64,000 bases of DNA from the NCBI GenBank assembly GCA_033127725.1, contig AP026798.1, positions 62,001 to 126,000 on the forward strand. The letters run 5' to 3'. Below, piece after piece: positions 1-8,198 of the stretch. The stretch is from Bombiscardovia nodaiensis. Lineage in GTDB: Bacteria > Actinomycetota > Actinomycetes > Actinomycetales > Bifidobacteriaceae. The notes beneath the pieces were generated by a model, which was given only the letters and a program-made list of their open reading frames with translations, was not told the origin of the DNA and searched no databases. The first letter of the stretch is position 1; each line of letters opens with the position of its first letter. The translations under genes were made by a program, and so were the position numbers.

Positions 1-2533
1 TCTGATCCACGGCCAGAGAGTGGTTTTCGCCCGCGCTGACACTGATAAACCTGAGCGTCGAATTGATAGGCTGAGGGTCGGCATTGACCTGGTAGTTGGC
101 CGTCGTGCGCCCCAGCTCCCCGTAGCCATTGTGCCCCCATGAGTAAATAGTGCCGTCCGTGGCCAGCGCCAGGGAGTGACCGCACTGGGTGCTGTCGTCC
201 TCTTCGGACAGGCCCGCGCTGATTTGCGTGAACTTAGCGCTCGTATTGACCGGAGCTGGCTGGCTGGTGTTCGTGCCCGTGCGCCCTAGCTCCCCGAAGA
301 CATTATCGCCCCAGGAGTAAGCCGTGCCGTCCGCGGTGAGGGCCAGCGTGTGGTAGCCGCCAGCACTCAGGCTCGTGAAATGCTGGTCGGTCTGGACGGG
401 CAAGGGAAGCGTGTTCGCGCCCATCGTACCGTTGTTGGAAACATACCCCAGCTGGCCGTGGCGGTTCAGCCCCCAAGCGTAGGTTTTACCGTCCACGCCG
501 ATAGCCAGCGAATACTGGTATCCGGCGCAAACGCGGATAAATTGAACCGGAGCAAAAACCTGATCCATCTCAGTGCTGCCCCACTCGCTGTTCTCCCAAC
601 CGTGCGGGTCGCCAGGGTTGACCGTAGTGCCATTGCCCAACTGCCCGTATGTGTTCCAGCCCCAGGCGTAGGTTTTGCCATCGCTGCCCAAGGCCAGTGT
701 GTGGTCGCCGCCATTGGAAATCTGGGTAAAGCGAATAGGCGGAGGAGGCGTAATCGTCACGTTCGTGCCGCCCGCAACGGGCCCTGCGACCGGCGTCAGG
801 CTAAAATCGCCCCACTGGCCGGTCAGCGTGATGTCGTGCGTGACCGGAGTGCCAAAATCGTAGAGATGGCCGTCCAGGAACCAGCCGTTGAAAGCCCGGC
901 CATCCCAAGCAGGAGTAGGGCTAGGATAGTGTGCGTAACGGCCTGTTGGCACGGATTGGCGCACGTCGGGCACGCCAGGTTTGTTGGCCTTGAAGGTGAC
1001 AGTGTAGGCCCTTAAGTAGGAGAATTTCAGTCTCGCCATGGGCTGGCTGACTCCGTTGGCAGTCCAGTCAACTTGGACTTCCACCGCGGCTGCTGCGTGC
1101 GGCGGTGTCGAACCGGTCCAAGCGTTGGAAATAGGGTCAACCGAGGGGCCAGAAGCGTAGGAACCGTCGAAGCGGACTTGCGAGATAGTAACCACGCCGC
1201 CCACGCGCACCGGGCGAGAGCGGGCAGCAGTCGAGCCGTCGCCCAAAGCGCCTCCAGTGTTCTCTCCCCAGGCGTACACATTGCCGTCGTTGCCCACCAC
1301 GAACGACTTGTTGCCGCCCGCAGCCGCTATCGTGCAAGTCACGCCAGAGGGCAGGCTTACCGGCGCAGGAGTAGCGATCCAAGAGCCCACGCCCACATTC
1401 GTATTGCCCAGCTGGCCAGTGCTGTTGCTCCCCCAAGAGTAAGCCTTGCCGTCGTTGCCCACCACCACAGTGTGCGCCGAACCCCGGCTGATACTGGCGA
1501 TTCTCACGCCTTCCGGCATCTTAATGGTCGCCTCGGTGGGCGCAAGAAGCGGGGGAGCGGTCGGCGAATTGCCGGACCCGTCGCCGAACTGACCCCAGCG
1601 GCTGTCGCCCCACATATAGGTTTTGCCGTTGTTCGCCATAGCCATCGAGGTGTAGCGCCCGGCAATAATCCGGTTGAACTGTGTGCCCGTCGGGGCGGGA
1701 ATAGCAACCGCGGAAGCGCGACTGGTCTGATCGCCCGTAGCGAGCTGGCCGTAAGCGTTGTTGCCCCAAGCATAAATGTTGCCGTCGTTGCCCAAAGCTA
1801 GGGAAGTGAACCCCTGCGTGCTGATGCTCTTCACCCCAAACCGCGCGCTGGCTGGCAGGCCCACCACCGCCGTGGGAGTCGAGCGGGCGGCCGTATCACC
1901 TACTCCGAGCTGGCCTCCGCCGTCAGCATTCATCGAATTATCGTTGTTGCCCCAGGCGTACACCTTGCCGTCATTGCCGCGCGCCAGGCTAAAATCCCAG
2001 CCAGCGGCGATGCTGGTGAAGCGCACACCCGTCGGCGCAGTCACCTTCGTGGGAATCAAGCGGTCCGTAGTGTCTCCCAGCCCGAGCTGGCCCTTATTAT
2101 TCATGCCCCAGGCGTACAAGTTGTAATCGTTGCCCAGCGCCAAGGAATGCTGGCCGCCCCCGCCCGCGCTCACCTGCGTAAACTTGACCCCCGCAGGCGG
2201 GGCAATGCTCTCAGGAACCAAGTGGGCAGTAGTGGAATTGTCGCCCAACTGGCCGTGGCTGTTGTCCCCCCAAGCGTAGGTTTTACCGTCGTCCCCAATG
2301 GCCAGCGTGTGGGAATTGCCCGAGCTGATGCTCAGGAGCTTCACGCCGGGAATTGTGTACGGAGTGATGGTGACCTGAGTGCCGCCCGCTGTGTCTCCGG
2401 CGTCGGGGGAGATGGCGAACTGGTCCGGCGCTGGGTCGGCCTGCGCTTGGACAGGCGCAAAGAAGCCCTGCAACCCCAGGCAGGCTACAGCCGCAAGGGC
2501 TATCGCCGTAGATAAACCGCGAACTGCACGCAT
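1..2533 (-). CDS. Secreted RCC1-repeat surface protein, 3' end beyond window (surface protein 1)
   Basis: An open frame runs without a stop from the ATG at 2533 to the left edge, about 844 codons, so the C-terminus is missing. It starts with a signal peptide (MRAVRG, then a hydrophobic stretch ending in AQA). This is followed by an IPT/TIG-like motif (SPDAGDTAGGTQVTITP) and a block of seven or so RCC1 repeats with the YAWGxNxxGQLG signature. A single InlB-type B repeat (FNGWFLDGHLYDF) comes next, then a second RCC1 block that continues off the edge. The order matches the neighbouring gene at 3222-6548, so the two are tandem paralogues. Bacterial RCC1 repeats form beta-propellers that usually bind partner proteins; an extracellular adhesin or binding role is inference. 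Unlike its neighbour, it has only a GGGG run in the signal peptide and so no length-variable tract. Confidence 0.85.
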   Translation of the reverse strand, partial: MRAVRGLSTAIALAAVACLGLQGFFAPVQAQADPAPDQFAISPDAGDTAGGTQVTITPYTIPGVKLLSISSGNSHTLAIGDDGKTYAWGDNSHGQLGDNSTTAHLVPESIAPPAGVKFTQVSAGGGGQHSLALGNDYNLYAWGMNNKGQLGLGDTTDRLIPTKVTAPTGVRFTSIAAGWDFSLARGNDGKVYAWGNNDNSMNADGGGQLGVGDTAARSTPTAVVGLPASARFGVKSISTQGFTSLALGNDGNIYAWGNNAYGQLATGDQTSRASAVAIPAPTGTQFNRIIAGRYTSMAMANNGKTYMWGDSRWGQFGDGSGNSPTAPPLLAPTEATIKMPEGVRIASISRGSAHTVVVGNDGKAYSWGSNSTGQLGNTNVGVGSWIATPAPVSLPSGVTCTIAAAGGNKSFVVGNDGNVYAWGENTGGALGDGSTAARSRPVRVGGVVTISQVRFDGSYASGPSVDPISNAWTGSTPPHAAAAVEVQVDWTANGVSQPMARLKFSYLRAYTVTFKANKPGVPDVRQSVPTGRYAHYPSPTPAWDGRAFNGWFLDGHLYDFGTPVTHDITLTGQWGDFSLTPVAGPVAGGTNVTITPPPPIRFTQISNGGDHTLALGSDGKTYAWGWNTYGQLGNGTTVNPGDPHGWENSEWGSTEMDQVFAPVQFIRVCAGYQYSLAIGVDGKTYAWGLNRHGQLGYVSNNGTMGANTLPLPVQTDQHFTSLSAGGYHTLALTADGTAYSWGDNVFGELGRTGTNTSQPAPVNTSAKFTQISAGLSEEDDSTQCGHSLALATDGTIYSWGHNGYGELGRTTANYQVNADPQPINSTLRFISVSAGENHSLAVDQ

Positions 2534-3221
2534 GACAAGTCTCTTCGCACAATGTTGTACAACGCCGTGCGCTTCACCAGTTGCCAGTGTGGAATACTCC
2601 GCGGTTCCCCTTACCGCAGCAACAGCAAATCTGAACCGCACGATGCGCCCCAAATACTATTTCCACCCTAGCACTTTTCCTGGTATTCCGCAGGTTTTGC
2701 TCGGCTTCGGAGGCTGTGGGCACGGGGTGCCTGACTTAGTTGGGTGATTTTACTCGGTTGGGGGTTTGAGGCTGTGTTGGGTGCTGACAGTTGGCAGGGT
2801 TCTGGTGCTTTATTGAGCTCTGACGCTTTGAAGGGTCCTAGCGCTGTGCGGGAACCTTGTGGCTTGCTTGGCTTAGAGGCTGAGTTGGATCCTGGCGCTT
2901 GGTTTGGGGTCTGATACCAGGTTTTGTTTTGATACTTGGTTGGGCTTTGGCGCTTGGTTTGGCGCTTGTTTGCTGGATTTGGCTTTGCTTGCTCGGTTTG
3001 GTGATTCTACTTGGTTGTGATTTGAGGCTGTGTTGCGCTCTGGGGGGCGCTGTTGGTGGGGTTGCTTGTTCAGCAAGGGGAACTTCTTATTGCTTCACAA
3101 CCAACCCCACCAACAGTTTGCTCTCGCGTCGCAGGCTCGCGCTCCACCTCGCTTCGGTGTGGCCGGGGCATGGGATACTTTGCTCCGGACTTGACGGCTG
3201 GCTTGGGCGCGAGCGGGATAC
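2534..3221. other. Intergenic region between two RCC1-protein genes
   Basis: No convincing gene is seen in these 690 bases. The stretch is G/T-biased on the plus strand, with many degenerate copies of ggcgcttggttt and ggctgtgttg. An imperfect repeat of about 50 bp occurs near 2736-2785 and 2994-3041. A perfect 15-bp inverted repeat (arms 3050-3064 and 3102-3116) forms a hairpin with a 37-base loop and may end transcription of the 3222-6548 gene, although it has no T-tract. The promoter of the gene starting at 2533 should lie at about 2550-2650. Confidence 0.5.
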
Positions 3222-6200
3222 TTAGTTTTGGTTTGAGTGGTTAGGGCGGGGTGAGTGCTGGCCTGTTCTGCGTTTGCGGGCCCTCGTGAGTTGGTGGCCT
3301 GTGAGAGATACTGCCGTGATAATACTGATGGCGAGTAGGCTCCCTCCGCCTAGGCGTTGCAAGGGGATGGTTCCGGCGGCGGGCAGGTTGAGGGGGATGT
3401 AGGGGTAGGTGAAGTCGTGGATGGGGTAGTCGGTTTGGGCTACTCCGTTCAACGTCCAGGTGATGACGACCGGGACTGGGCCGCCTGCGTCGTTTCTGGG
3501 GGAGGTGACGGTCCAGGTGCCGGTCGTGCCGTTGGGTGTGGGGCCACTTTGGGCTGGGGTAGTGCCGAATTTGACGGCGGTGACGTTAATGTCGTAGAGC
3601 ATGCCTGCGCTTACCGGGGTCAAGCTGAGGGCACCTGGTGAGCCGCCTTGTTTGTCGCCGAGTTGCCCGTATTGGTTGTCGCCCCAGGTCCAGATGGTTC
3701 CGTCGCTGGCTATGCCGATAGCATGTTTCCAGCCGGAGAGGAGTTTGGTGAAGGTGGTGCCGGGTTTGGGGTTGACGACGATGGGCCGGGTTGGGGTGGT
3801 TTGGTTACCGGTGCCGAGCTGGCCTGAGGCGTTGTAGCCCCAAGCGTAGATACTACCGTTACTGCCAATACTTAACGCACTATTACTGTTGGTGGTGACA
3901 CTGGTGAAGGTGATACCAGAAGGGATGGTGGGTTCGGCTGGTAGCGACTGGTTAACAGTGGTGCCGTTGCCGAGCTCGTAGTCGCCGTTGTACCCCCAGG
4001 TGTAAATACGACCGGTGTCACTGATAGCTAGTGACCAGTCAGCGGTGGCGGTGGCTTGCTTGAACGTGCTCACGCCGACGGGTAGCTGGACTTGCACGGG
4101 TACTGTGCTTGTGCTGCCTACGTTGATGGCTGGGGTGCCGAGTTGGCCGTATTGGTTGGATCCCCAGCTGTAGGCTTGTCCGTTGTCTCCGATACCGATG
4201 GAGTGACCGGAACCGGCACTCACTTGAGTGAACTGGTAGACGCCAGCTGGTGTTTGTACGGCTACTGGGCTGAGCTTATTACTCGTGGTGTTGTCGCCGA
4301 GCTGTCCGCTGTTGTTGGCTCCCCAAGCGTAGGTAGTACCGTTGTCGCCGATAGCGAGGGTATGGTCTCTTCCTGGACTGACTTGCGTGTACGCGCCTAC
4401 TCCAGCGGGCATGCTGATAGCTTGGGGTTTTAGTTGGTTACTAGTGGTACCAGTACCCAGTTGGCCGCTCGTGTTGAATCCCCACGCGTACCAATGGTTA
4501 TCGCTACCCAATGCGAAGGAGTTGCTAGGTCCTGCGCTGATTTTGAGGAATTTTACTCCGTTTGGTGTGATGACTTTGGTGGGTTGTAGCCGGTTGGTGG
4601 TGCTGTTGTCTCCTATCTGTCCGGCATCGTTTCTCCCCCAGGCGTAGAGGTCGCCGTCTGAGCCGATGGCGAGCGTGTGATACCAGCCCGCAGACACCTG
4701 CGTAAACAGCACACTCGACCCCTTAGGATGCGGGGTAATCGTAACGCTCGTTCCGCCACTGTTAGGTCCGCGGTTCGGGTCCATCGTAAAAGTGATGCCA
4801 CTTTCCCAGTGAGCGGTCAAGGTGATGTTGCTGGTGACGGATTCGTTGAACGTGTAGGGCTTGTTGTTGAGGAACCAGCCCACAAACCCATGCCCAGCCC
4901 ACGAGGGCTGTACGGGCCATGTCGCTTTCGACCCTTCTAACACTCGTTGCGAACCCGGTGGACTACCCGGAGCCGTATCCAGATCGAAACTGACGGTAAA
5001 CGTATCCAAATACCGGAACCGGAGCGTCGCATCCGGTTGTGCAACCCCGTTCAGGGTCCAGCTGACAATCACATCCACATCACCTGGAGCGTGAGGCGGA
5101 GTATTCCCTGTCCAAATACTCGAAACTGGTGTGACCGTACCCGGCGTGACAATCCCCCCAAACGTGACCCGGGTTATCGTAATCGGCCCACCCACACGCA
5201 CCGGAGTACTACGGTTGGTGGTGCTGCCGTCGCCGAGTTGTCCGCCGAGGCCTCCGCCACTGTCTGATGCGTTCATGCCCCACCCGTAGGTGTTGCCGTC
5301 ACTACCGATGGCAAAGGAGTTCCAGTAGCCGGCTGTGATACTGATGAAGGTGACACCTGCTGGCACGTCTACTGGAGTGGGTGTTCTAGCTCCAGTTACC
5401 CCCATGCCGGAGGGTAGGGTGCTGTTGCCTAGGGCTCCGTACCAGTTGTCTCCCCATGCGTAGACTTTGTGATCGCTGCCGAGGACGAGAGTATGCCAGC
5501 CGCCTCGACTCATGCTCACGACACGAACCCCAGCAGGCATGCTAATGGTTACAGGAACAGGACTTAATCTGTTCGAGCTGTCTGTGCCGTCGCCACGCTG
5601 TCCGCGGGCCAAGTATCCCCACATGTAGGTAGTTCCGTTACTAGCTGTAGCTGAAGCTGTATAGCCGCCAGCGCTGATGCTTGTCCACCTATATCCAGCT
5701 GGAGGGTTAACTGCGAACGCGGTGGTGTATGAATTAGTATTTCCTACTCCGAGTTCTCCAAAATAATTGTCACCCCATGTGTAGATGACACCGTTATCGC
5801 CTAATGCCATAGCGAAACCGCATAAAGCACTGATGCTAGTAATGCGTACGTTGTTGGGTATGCCAACCACAAGAGTAGGAGATAAATGGTCAACCGAGTC
5901 ACCGGTGCCTAGAGGAAACCTAGATTGGCTGCCCCAAGCGTAGACCTTCCCTGTGTCTGCCACCGCAAAGCTTTGATACCAGCTCGCGGCAATACTAGTG
6001 AAACGGGTTACTCCGGTCGGTAATTCTAGCTTTGTGGGTATTGATCGATTAAGGGTATCGCCCAGCCCGAGTTGGCCTCTATTGTTTCTGCCCCACGAGT
6101 AAATATGGCCATCGGTTCCGATAGCTAAAGAATGGTGTCCAGAACGCCAGTCCAAATTGTCGTCTTCCGAACCGCCTGCACTAATTTGTGTGAACTTCAC

Positions 6201-6548
6201 GCCAGAGGGTATTTGCACGCGGACTGGCGTTAATCGTTGAGTGGTGGTGCCATCACCGAGTTGCCCATACTGATTCTCACCCCAAGAGTATGCATTACCG
6301 TCGTCGCCTAGGGCAAGAGTATGAGAGTACTTAGAACTCACAGTTGTAAATTTCACGCCGCCTATGGTGTAGGGGGTGATGGTGGCGGCGGTGCCTCCGG
6401 CGGCGGGGCCGGTTTTGGGGGACAGGCGGAATTGGGTGGATTCGCTAGCGTGCGCTTGGGGTGGGGTGATTAGGCTGGTGGACCCCCCCCCCAGGACACT
6501 CATGGAGATAAGCGCCAGTATGGCGCTTACTGTGCGAAACCGTCGCAT
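3222..6548 (-). CDS. RCC1/InlB-repeat cell-wall protein with poly-G tract, in frame (surface protein 2)
   Basis: This 1108-residue protein has a signal peptide (MRRFRTV, hydrophobic core, AHA cleavage site). An IPT-like motif and a first block of RCC1 repeats follow (about residues 40-470), then one InlB/Listeria-Bacteroides repeat at about 515-585 (GFVGWFLNN). A second IPT-like motif and RCC1 block run to about residue 990. The C-terminus has LPAAG, a glycine-rich hydrophobic segment and a basic tail (RARKRR), the layout of a sortase sorting signal with A in place of the usual T. The ATG at 6548 was chosen over one 13 codons upstream because AAGGGG lies 7 bases before it. A run of 10 G in the coding strand (6483-6492) encodes part of the signal peptide and is in frame here. 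It is very likely surface-anchored; its ligand is unknown. Confidence 0.85.
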   Translation of the reverse strand: MRRFRTVSAILALISMSVLGGGSTSLITPPQAHASESTQFRLSPKTGPAAGGTAATITPYTIGGVKFTTVSSKYSHTLALGDDGNAYSWGENQYGQLGDGTTTQRLTPVRVQIPSGVKFTQISAGGSEDDNLDWRSGHHSLAIGTDGHIYSWGRNNRGQLGLGDTLNRSIPTKLELPTGVTRFTSIAASWYQSFAVADTGKVYAWGSQSRFPLGTGDSVDHLSPTLVVGIPNNVRITSISALCGFAMALGDNGVIYTWGDNYFGELGVGNTNSYTTAFAVNPPAGYRWTSISAGGYTASATASNGTTYMWGYLARGQRGDGTDSSNRLSPVPVTISMPAGVRVVSMSRGGWHTLVLGSDHKVYAWGDNWYGALGNSTLPSGMGVTGARTPTPVDVPAGVTFISITAGYWNSFAIGSDGNTYGWGMNASDSGGGLGGQLGDGSTTNRSTPVRVGGPITITRVTFGGIVTPGTVTPVSSIWTGNTPPHAPGDVDVIVSWTLNGVAQPDATLRFRYLDTFTVSFDLDTAPGSPPGSQRVLEGSKATWPVQPSWAGHGFVGWFLNNKPYTFNESVTSNITLTAHWESGITFTMDPNRGPNSGGTSVTITPHPKGSSVLFTQVSAGWYHTLAIGSDGDLYAWGRNDAGQIGDNSTTNRLQPTKVITPNGVKFLKISAGPSNSFALGSDNHWYAWGFNTSGQLGTGTTSNQLKPQAISMPAGVGAYTQVSPGRDHTLAIGDNGTTYAWGANNSGQLGDNTTSNKLSPVAVQTPAGVYQFTQVSAGSGHSIGIGDNGQAYSWGSNQYGQLGTPAINVGSTSTVPVQVQLPVGVSTFKQATATADWSLAISDTGRIYTWGYNGDYELGNGTTVNQSLPAEPTIPSGITFTSVTTNSNSALSIGSNGSIYAWGYNASGQLGTGNQTTPTRPIVVNPKPGTTFTKLLSGWKHAIGIASDGTIWTWGDNQYGQLGDKQGGSPGALSLTPVSAGMLYDINVTAVKFGTTPAQSGPTPNGTTGTWTVTSPRNDAGGPVPVVITWTLNGVAQTDYPIHDFTYPYIPLNLPAAGTIPLQRLGGGSLLAISIITAVSLTGHQLTRARKRRTGQHSPRPNHSNQN
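6483..6492 (-). repeat. Poly-G tract (10 G, coding strand) in signal peptide
   Basis: Ten consecutive C on the plus strand are ten G in the coding strand, read as CTG GGG GGG GGG TCC inside the signal peptide of surface protein 2. At this length the downstream 1070-codon frame is open. Gain or loss of one G would terminate translation early, so this is a candidate ON-state contingency locus. Confidence 0.8.
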
Positions 6549-6802
6549 ACCTGTACCCCTTAAGTCATATACGGTGCCCTGTGGCACCGTTCAAAGTTTG
6601 TGTGCGTCTAACCGCAGCCCAGCCGTTCCCCAACCGCAGGCGCGCGTAACGCAAATCCCAGTTTTCTAAGCCCACTCTACCATCATCCGCCCCAAAGCCA
6701 CCCCCACCCGCTTTACGCCATTGTGTTTTAACCCCCGCTGCCCCGCCCCAACCCCTAGTCACGAGTGGCCCTCACCCCCAATCCATCAACCCGACAAATG
6801 AG

Positions 6803-7022
6803 CTTGAAAGGAGCTTGAAAATATCTTTCAAGCTCCTTTCAAGTAGTGTCTCAGTAGTGTCTCAGTAGTGTCTCAGTAGTGTCTCAGTAGTGTCTCAGTA
6901 GTGTCTCAGTAGTGCGGAGTAGTGCGGAGTAGTGCGGAGTAGTGCGGAGTAGTGCGGAGTAGTGCGGAGTAGTGCGGAGTAGTGCGGAGTAGTGCGGAGT
7001 TCACTTTGTTACTCCGCACTAC
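6803..7022. repeat. Tandem 11-bp and 10-bp repeat array bounded by hairpins
   Basis: The element has four parts. A perfect 18-bp inverted repeat (6803-6820 and 6826-6843, 5-base loop) comes first. Six exact copies of the 11-mer agtagtgtctc follow (6842-6907), then nine exact copies of the 10-mer agtagtgcgg (6908-6997). An inverted copy of the last repeat follows (arms 6989-7000 and 7011-7022, 12 bp, 10-base loop). There are no spacers, so this is not CRISPR. The two unit types share agtagtg and differ by a 3- or 4-base ending. The length of such arrays is expected to vary by replication slippage. The remaining 6549-6802 and 7023-7279 hold the surface-protein promoter and no gene I can support. 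Confidence 0.9.
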
Positions 7023-7279
7023 GTATCTTAGACAACTGAGCAATTGCTTGAAAGTAGCTAGAGAGCTACTTGAAAAGGTTTTTGAGCTTGTTTGCAAACA
7101 GCTATGATGACTGGAGCTCTTTGCCTCAGTCGGATCTGAGGATGCTAATAAATCGGGTTAGCGTGTCTTTGCGCCTTGTGGATTGGTGTCGGTGCTGTGT
7201 TGAGAGAGGAGTGAGAGGCGAATCGTTGAGCGGGGCGGGGCCCGGGCAGCCGTAAACTGCGCCAGACTCCGCAGCCGCT

Positions 7280-7444
7280 CTAAGAACGGGTATTGAACCA
7301 GCTCATAGCGAAGCCGCTAAAAGCGACCGCGCCCAAAAGCAGCACAGCAGAAGCCGAATCGACCTTGCTAGCGAGAATGGCCATCGGAATGACCATCACA
7401 GTCCCCCACCCGGGAGAGCCCGGCTCATTACCATCAGGAGTCAT
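7280..7444 (-). CDS. Small hydrophobic protein, 54 aa
   Basis: A 55-codon frame starts at the ATG at 7444. GAAAGG lies 7 bases upstream and makes a good ribosome binding site. The protein begins with a polar, Gly/Pro-rich segment (MTPDGNEPGSPGWG). Two hydrophobic stretches follow (about residues 15-25 and 31-48), and it ends in FNTRS. I do not recognise the family. It could be a small membrane protein, a bacteriocin-like peptide or a type I toxin. It stands alone between the repeat array and the tandem small-RNA units, with an inverted repeat (GGCCGG/CCGGCC) in its leader near 7475-7495. No homology was checked, so that it is a real gene rests on the start signal and composition only. Confidence 0.45.
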   Translation of the reverse strand: MTPDGNEPGSPGWGTVMVIPMAILASKVDSASAVLLLGAVAFSGFAMSWFNTRS

Positions 7445-7668
7445 AATGACACCTTTCTTTGATAGTTAAAACAGCCGGGCCGGTTGACCCGGCCGACCAC
7501 TCGTGTGATTCGGTTCTTCGTCCAAGAAGTACCTAACATTTGAGTGGTGATATCTATGCTACAAGCTGCATCCGTCTTTGCGAAATTGCCGCCGAGAACA
7601 TATAATGAAAATGTCAGTGGGAAGTCAGTCCACTGAGAAGCGCTTTAAGCGGGTATTATACTTTGATG

Positions 7669-7768
7669 CTTCTTTGGACTTCCGACTGATAGGGCGTTTA
7701 TCATCCGTCCTCTTTTGATGTAGAACAGCTAGGCCACCGATTCCGTAAAGACCGGTGGCCTCTTGCGT
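7669..7768 (+). ncRNA. Candidate small RNA, unit 1 of 3
   Basis: A TATACT -10 element at 7657-7662 is followed by about 90 bases. These end in the hairpin GGCCACCG/CGGTGGCC (7732-7739 and 7753-7760) and a short T-containing tail. The segment at 7691-7710 (gggcgtttatcatccgtcc) is repeated with small changes in units 2 and 3. No open frame with a start signal is present. The transcript ends are estimates. Confidence 0.5.
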
Positions 7769-7804
7769 TGTTGCCGACTGTGCACTTCTGCTTATACTGG
7801 TTAC

Positions 7805-7961
7805 TAGCAGTGCGGGGTTGGTTCACTTCGAGATTTTTTTGGGGCGGTCGCTTGAAGCTCCGTCTCGTTGGACCTTGAACTGTCGGGGCGCTCATCATTC
7901 GTCCCGTTGCTTATTGTGCAGTCAGGCCACCGATTCCGTAAAGACCGGTGGCCTCTTGCGT
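7805..7961 (+). ncRNA. Candidate small RNA, unit 2 of 3
   Basis: This unit has a TTGCCG -35 (7771-7776) and a TATACT -10 (7793-7798) with a 16-base spacer. The body has a T-run near 7836-7842 and the conserved gggcgctcatcattcgtcc block. It ends in the same hairpin as unit 1 (7925-7932 and 7946-7953), whose loop attccgtaaaga is identical. It is longer than unit 1 by an insertion at its 5' end that it shares with unit 3. Confidence 0.5.
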
Positions 7962-7999
7962 TGTTGCCGACTGCGGCGCCTGTTGCTTATACTGGCTTA

Positions 8000-8148
8000 T
8001 AGCAGTACGGGGTCGGTTCACTTGGAGATGGTTGGTGTTTGTTCGCCTCTTTGTCTCTTTAGATTCCGAACTGTGGGGAGTTTATCATTGTCACCTTTCG
8101 ATATGTCAGCTAGGCCACCGGTTCCGTAAAGACTGGTGGCCTTTTGCT
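8000..8148 (+). ncRNA. Candidate small RNA, unit 3 of 3
   Basis: TTGCCG (7964-7969) and TATACT (7988-7993) form the promoter. The 5' part closely matches unit 2 (agcagtacggggtcggttcac). The conserved block has diverged (ggggagtttatcattgtcac). The terminal hairpin (8113-8120 and 8134-8141) keeps its pairing through one G-T pair and is followed by CTTTTG, the best terminator tail of the three. The next gene starts at 8199. Confidence 0.5.
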
Positions 8149-8198
8149 TGGTGAGACAAGGGGAGGCGCGATTGGGAATTGACCGGTAGGATGGGGAC

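Noticed and set aside
2899..3244. Hydrophobic plus-strand frames in the G/T-rich intergenic region
   Set aside because: Trp/Gly/Leu/Cys-rich translation follows from the gct/tgg low-complexity DNA; no ribosome site.
6842..6997. Possible CRISPR array
   Set aside because: The 10-11-bp units are contiguous with no spacers, and there are no cas genes. The array at 44691-44927 was rejected on the same grounds.
7732..8141. Possible tRNA cluster or CRISPR in the 190-bp repeats
   Set aside because: Only three units, no cloverleaf or CCA-type acceptor end, and the sequence between hairpins is itself homologous, unlike CRISPR spacers.
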